DNA of 64,000 nt from NCBI GenBank assembly GCA_019695185.1, contig JAIBAN010000021.1, forward strand, positions 1 to 64,000, read 5' to 3'. Of this stretch, positions 62,404 to 64,000 are shown piece by piece (the first letter of the stretch is position 1; every line of letters starts with the position of its first letter). Source of the DNA: Blastocatellia bacterium (GTDB lineage: Bacteria; Acidobacteriota; Blastocatellia; Chloracidobacteriales; Chloracidobacteriaceae). A program made the position numbers and the translations under genes. The notes under the pieces are model-generated. The model saw nothing but the letters and a program-made list of their open reading frames with translations. It searched no databases and was not told where the DNA came from.

Positions 62404-62531
62404 GTCCTGGGAGTCAAAACCAGGTGACAAGTGACAGGTGACAAGTGACAAGAAAAAGTCCTATCACTGTTTACTTGTCACTGTTTACTTGTCACCGTTT
62501 ACTTCTTCAGACTCCCAAGACTCTCAAGACT
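62404..62531. repeat. nested inverted-repeat element, copy 3
   Basis: A short outer left arm (62404-62415) and right arm (62508-62531), with long inner arms: GTGACAA/GTGACAG units at 62422-62452 and TTGTCACTGTTTAC units at 62463-62498. Outer arms are reduced and inner arms expanded relative to copies 1 and 2. Confidence 0.9.
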
Positions 62532-62548
62532 GGATTTGGAGGTTTTCT

Positions 62549-63781
62549 GTGTCCGAACTTCCCGCAATCGTTGTTTTATTTCTCTCATTTTTACCCTGTC
62601 TGATTTGGCTGGTCTTTTTTTACGTGCAGGACTGGTACGACCGGGAACCACTCTGGCTGATTGGGCTGACCTTTGTTTTTGGCATCATTTCAACCGTCGG
62701 AGCATTGGTGGGAAATGAAGTCGGGGGCGCGATTGTCCGGGCCATTTTTGGACGAAACAACATTGTCGCAAATTTTGTCGAATACTTTTTTGTAGTGGGG
62801 CCGGTGGAGGAAACCGTCAAAATGCTGGCCGTCCTGGTTTTGGCCTATCGGAGACCGGAGTTTGACGAACCAGTGGACGGAGTGATTTACAGTGCGGCGG
62901 CGGCTTTGGGCTTTGCGGCGGCGGAAAATGTGTTGTATGTCGGACAGTTTGGGATTGGTGTTTTGACCTTGCGGGGACCGATGTCCAATGCCGGGCATGC
63001 GTTCTTTTCGGCTTTCTGGGGTTTGGCTATGAGTCGGGCCAAGGCGGCTCCCAACATCGGCGGCAAGAAATTCCAATGGATCGCCTCAGGGATTTTGGTC
63101 GCAGCCCTGCTTCATGGATTTTATGACTTTGTGTTGAGTCTGCGTCTGCCCGGTGGTGTCGCCGTCCTGTTTATTCTGGTTTTTATGGCAGGGATGTTTG
63201 CTGTCGTTGAATTTATGACCCTGCGGGCAGTGGCCAAATCCCCCCGCCGCGAAGGAACCCAATTGCTTCAGTTGCCGGTGCCTTGCTCCAACTGCGGAAC
63301 TCCGGGACTGCCGGGCATGCCCTGTGTGCGGTGCCACGCCATCATTACCCAGTCGGTGCAGAATGAAGCCCGGTTTTGCCTGCGTTGCGGCAACCTTTCC
63401 CAGCCCGGTGCCGTGCAATGCCGGGTCTGCGGAATGAGCCTGTTGAAAGCTCCAACCGCCCCGCCCCAGACCGACCGGCCACATTTTGTCCGAATTTACC
63501 CGAATGGAGCCGAGGAAGTTGCTTATGTGATAGACCAAATTGAAGCCTCCATTGGTAAAACCCTCGACAATCCGTTTGTGATTGAGGATGACTCGGTTTC
63601 CAAACGCCATGCCCGTGTCTTTTGGCACCCAAACATCGGAGCCCATGTTATTCAGGACCTGGGCAGCACCAACGGAACCTTTGTCAACGGTCAACGGGTG
63701 AGCGAAGCGGCAGTTTATAACGGTTTTGAAATTCGCCTGGGACAAACCCGCTTTGTTTACCGGGCAACGTGGCGAGCCTAA
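62549..63781 (+). CDS. PrsW-type intramembrane protease with zinc ribbons and FHA domain
   Basis: 410 residues from a GTG at 62549 with GGAGG six bases upstream. About seven membrane helices contain the PrsW metal-site residues E87-E88-xx-K91, H150 and H189 (HGFYD, D193). Two zinc ribbons follow (C246, C249, C259, C262 and C277, C280, C291, C294), then an FHA domain (about 320-405) with SKRHAR at 351-356 and GSTNGTFVNG at 372-381, which reads phosphothreonine. PrsW enzymes cut membrane-bound anti-sigma factors; a soluble FHA domain on the inner side could link cleavage to Ser/Thr kinase signalling. The fusion order is unusual. Confidence 0.88.
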   Translation: MSELPAIVVLFLSFLPCLIWLVFFYVQDWYDREPLWLIGLTFVFGIISTVGALVGNEVGGAIVRAIFGRNNIVANFVEYFFVVGPVEETVKMLAVLVLAYRRPEFDEPVDGVIYSAAAALGFAAAENVLYVGQFGIGVLTLRGPMSNAGHAFFSAFWGLAMSRAKAAPNIGGKKFQWIASGILVAALLHGFYDFVLSLRLPGGVAVLFILVFMAGMFAVVEFMTLRAVAKSPRREGTQLLQLPVPCSNCGTPGLPGMPCVRCHAIITQSVQNEARFCLRCGNLSQPGAVQCRVCGMSLLKAPTAPPQTDRPHFVRIYPNGAEEVAYVIDQIEASIGKTLDNPFVIEDDSVSKRHARVFWHPNIGAHVIQDLGSTNGTFVNGQRVSEAAVYNGFEIRLGQTRFVYRATWRA

Positions 63782-63782
63782 A

Positions 63783-63917
63783 AGTTCAGGGTTCAGGATT
63801 TTTTAATTGAGAATTGAGAATTGAGAATTGAGAATCGAAAGCCAATTCACAACCTCGATTTTTCTGATAGGCGAAACTCCTGAACCCTGAACCCTGAACC
63901 CTGAACCCTGAACCCTG
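63783..63917. repeat. facing CAGGGTT / AACCCTG arrays with an inner AATTGAG array
   Basis: A short left arm (63783-63799), an inner AATTGAG array (63806-63836), and a right arm of five to six AACCCTG units (63880-63917). Two repeat families are nested in one spacer. Confidence 0.9.
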
Positions 63918-63932
63918 GAAAGAGGAGTGACT

Positions 63933-64000
63933 GTGGCGCACAAGGTCCAAAAAACAAAGATTCTCTATATTATTCTGGCGGTCGTTCTCTCGTTGGCGAT
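63933..64000 (+). CDS. partial gene running off the window
   Basis: A GTG at 63933 follows AGAGGAG after five bases. The first 22 codons read VAHKVQKTKILYIILAVVLSLA, a basic segment followed by a hydrophobic helix, so the product is membrane-anchored or exported. Nothing more can be said. Confidence 0.6.
   Translation, partial: MAHKVQKTKILYIILAVVLSLA

Overview
The window looks like chromosomal DNA of a free-living Gram-negative-type bacterium with about 55% GC. The gene mix suggests an acidobacterium, possibly Blastocatellia-like: VWA-domain secreted proteins, a carboxypeptidase-regulatory/propeller sensor, a GH57/DUF4912 pair, TPR membrane glycosyltransferase-like proteins, PrsW and WcaJ-type transferases, and many exported proteins of unknown role. 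This placement is inferred from gene content only. I see no phage, insertion sequence, plasmid function, CRISPR array or rRNA; there is one tRNA gene.

Layout. 0-8 kb: lspA and a small terminator-capped gene on +, then a minus-strand block dinG-like helicase / two tandem zinc-ribbon membrane proteins / rplU-rpmA-obg-nadD / DsbD-N-like protein, with a consensus sigma70-type promoter before rplU. 8-12 kb: an exported intradiol-dioxygenase-like protein, a TPR-S41 protease-like protein, a membrane protein and an ECF sigma/anti-sigma pair. 12-25 kb: a giant secreted nuclease-like multidomain protein, 3-methyladenine glycosylase, a zinc-finger/macro-domain gene pair, a beta-lactamase-fold hydrolase, a VWA protein and a TPR membrane protein. 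25.6-30 kb: tRNA-Gln(CUG), GH57 branching-enzyme-like protein, DUF4912 protein, and two small genes. 30-35 kb: nuoABCDEF of complex I, without nuoG-N. 35.6-43 kb: hybrid histidine kinase, EamA transporter, M24 peptidase and a swivel-first aconitase. 43-53 kb: a giant exported metallopeptidase-like protein, small accessory genes and an M28 membrane peptidase. 53-64 kb: a WcaJ-type sugar-phosphate transferase, a propeller-sensor/P-loop-ATPase fusion, an ABC permease, a PlsC-like acyltransferase and a PrsW-zinc-ribbon-FHA fusion. A last gene runs off the end.

The most unusual property is between the genes. Many spacers carry short tandem repeats of 7 nt (CAGGGTT, AATTGAG, GGACTGA, GTGACAA, AGCTTTC) or 9 nt (AGTCTTGGG), plus a 26-nt unit. 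They are usually arranged as two facing arms around about 10-130 nt, so that each spacer could fold into a hairpin. Within each family the order of the two arms is always the same. Three spacers at 58.9, 61.0 and 62.4 kb hold copies of the same nested element. Arms lie at four of the five junctions inside the nuo operon, supply stop codons and C-terminal residues of several proteins, and in one case enter a signal sequence. Together with the sensor-ATPase and PrsW-FHA fusions, these are the best candidates for undescribed biology here.
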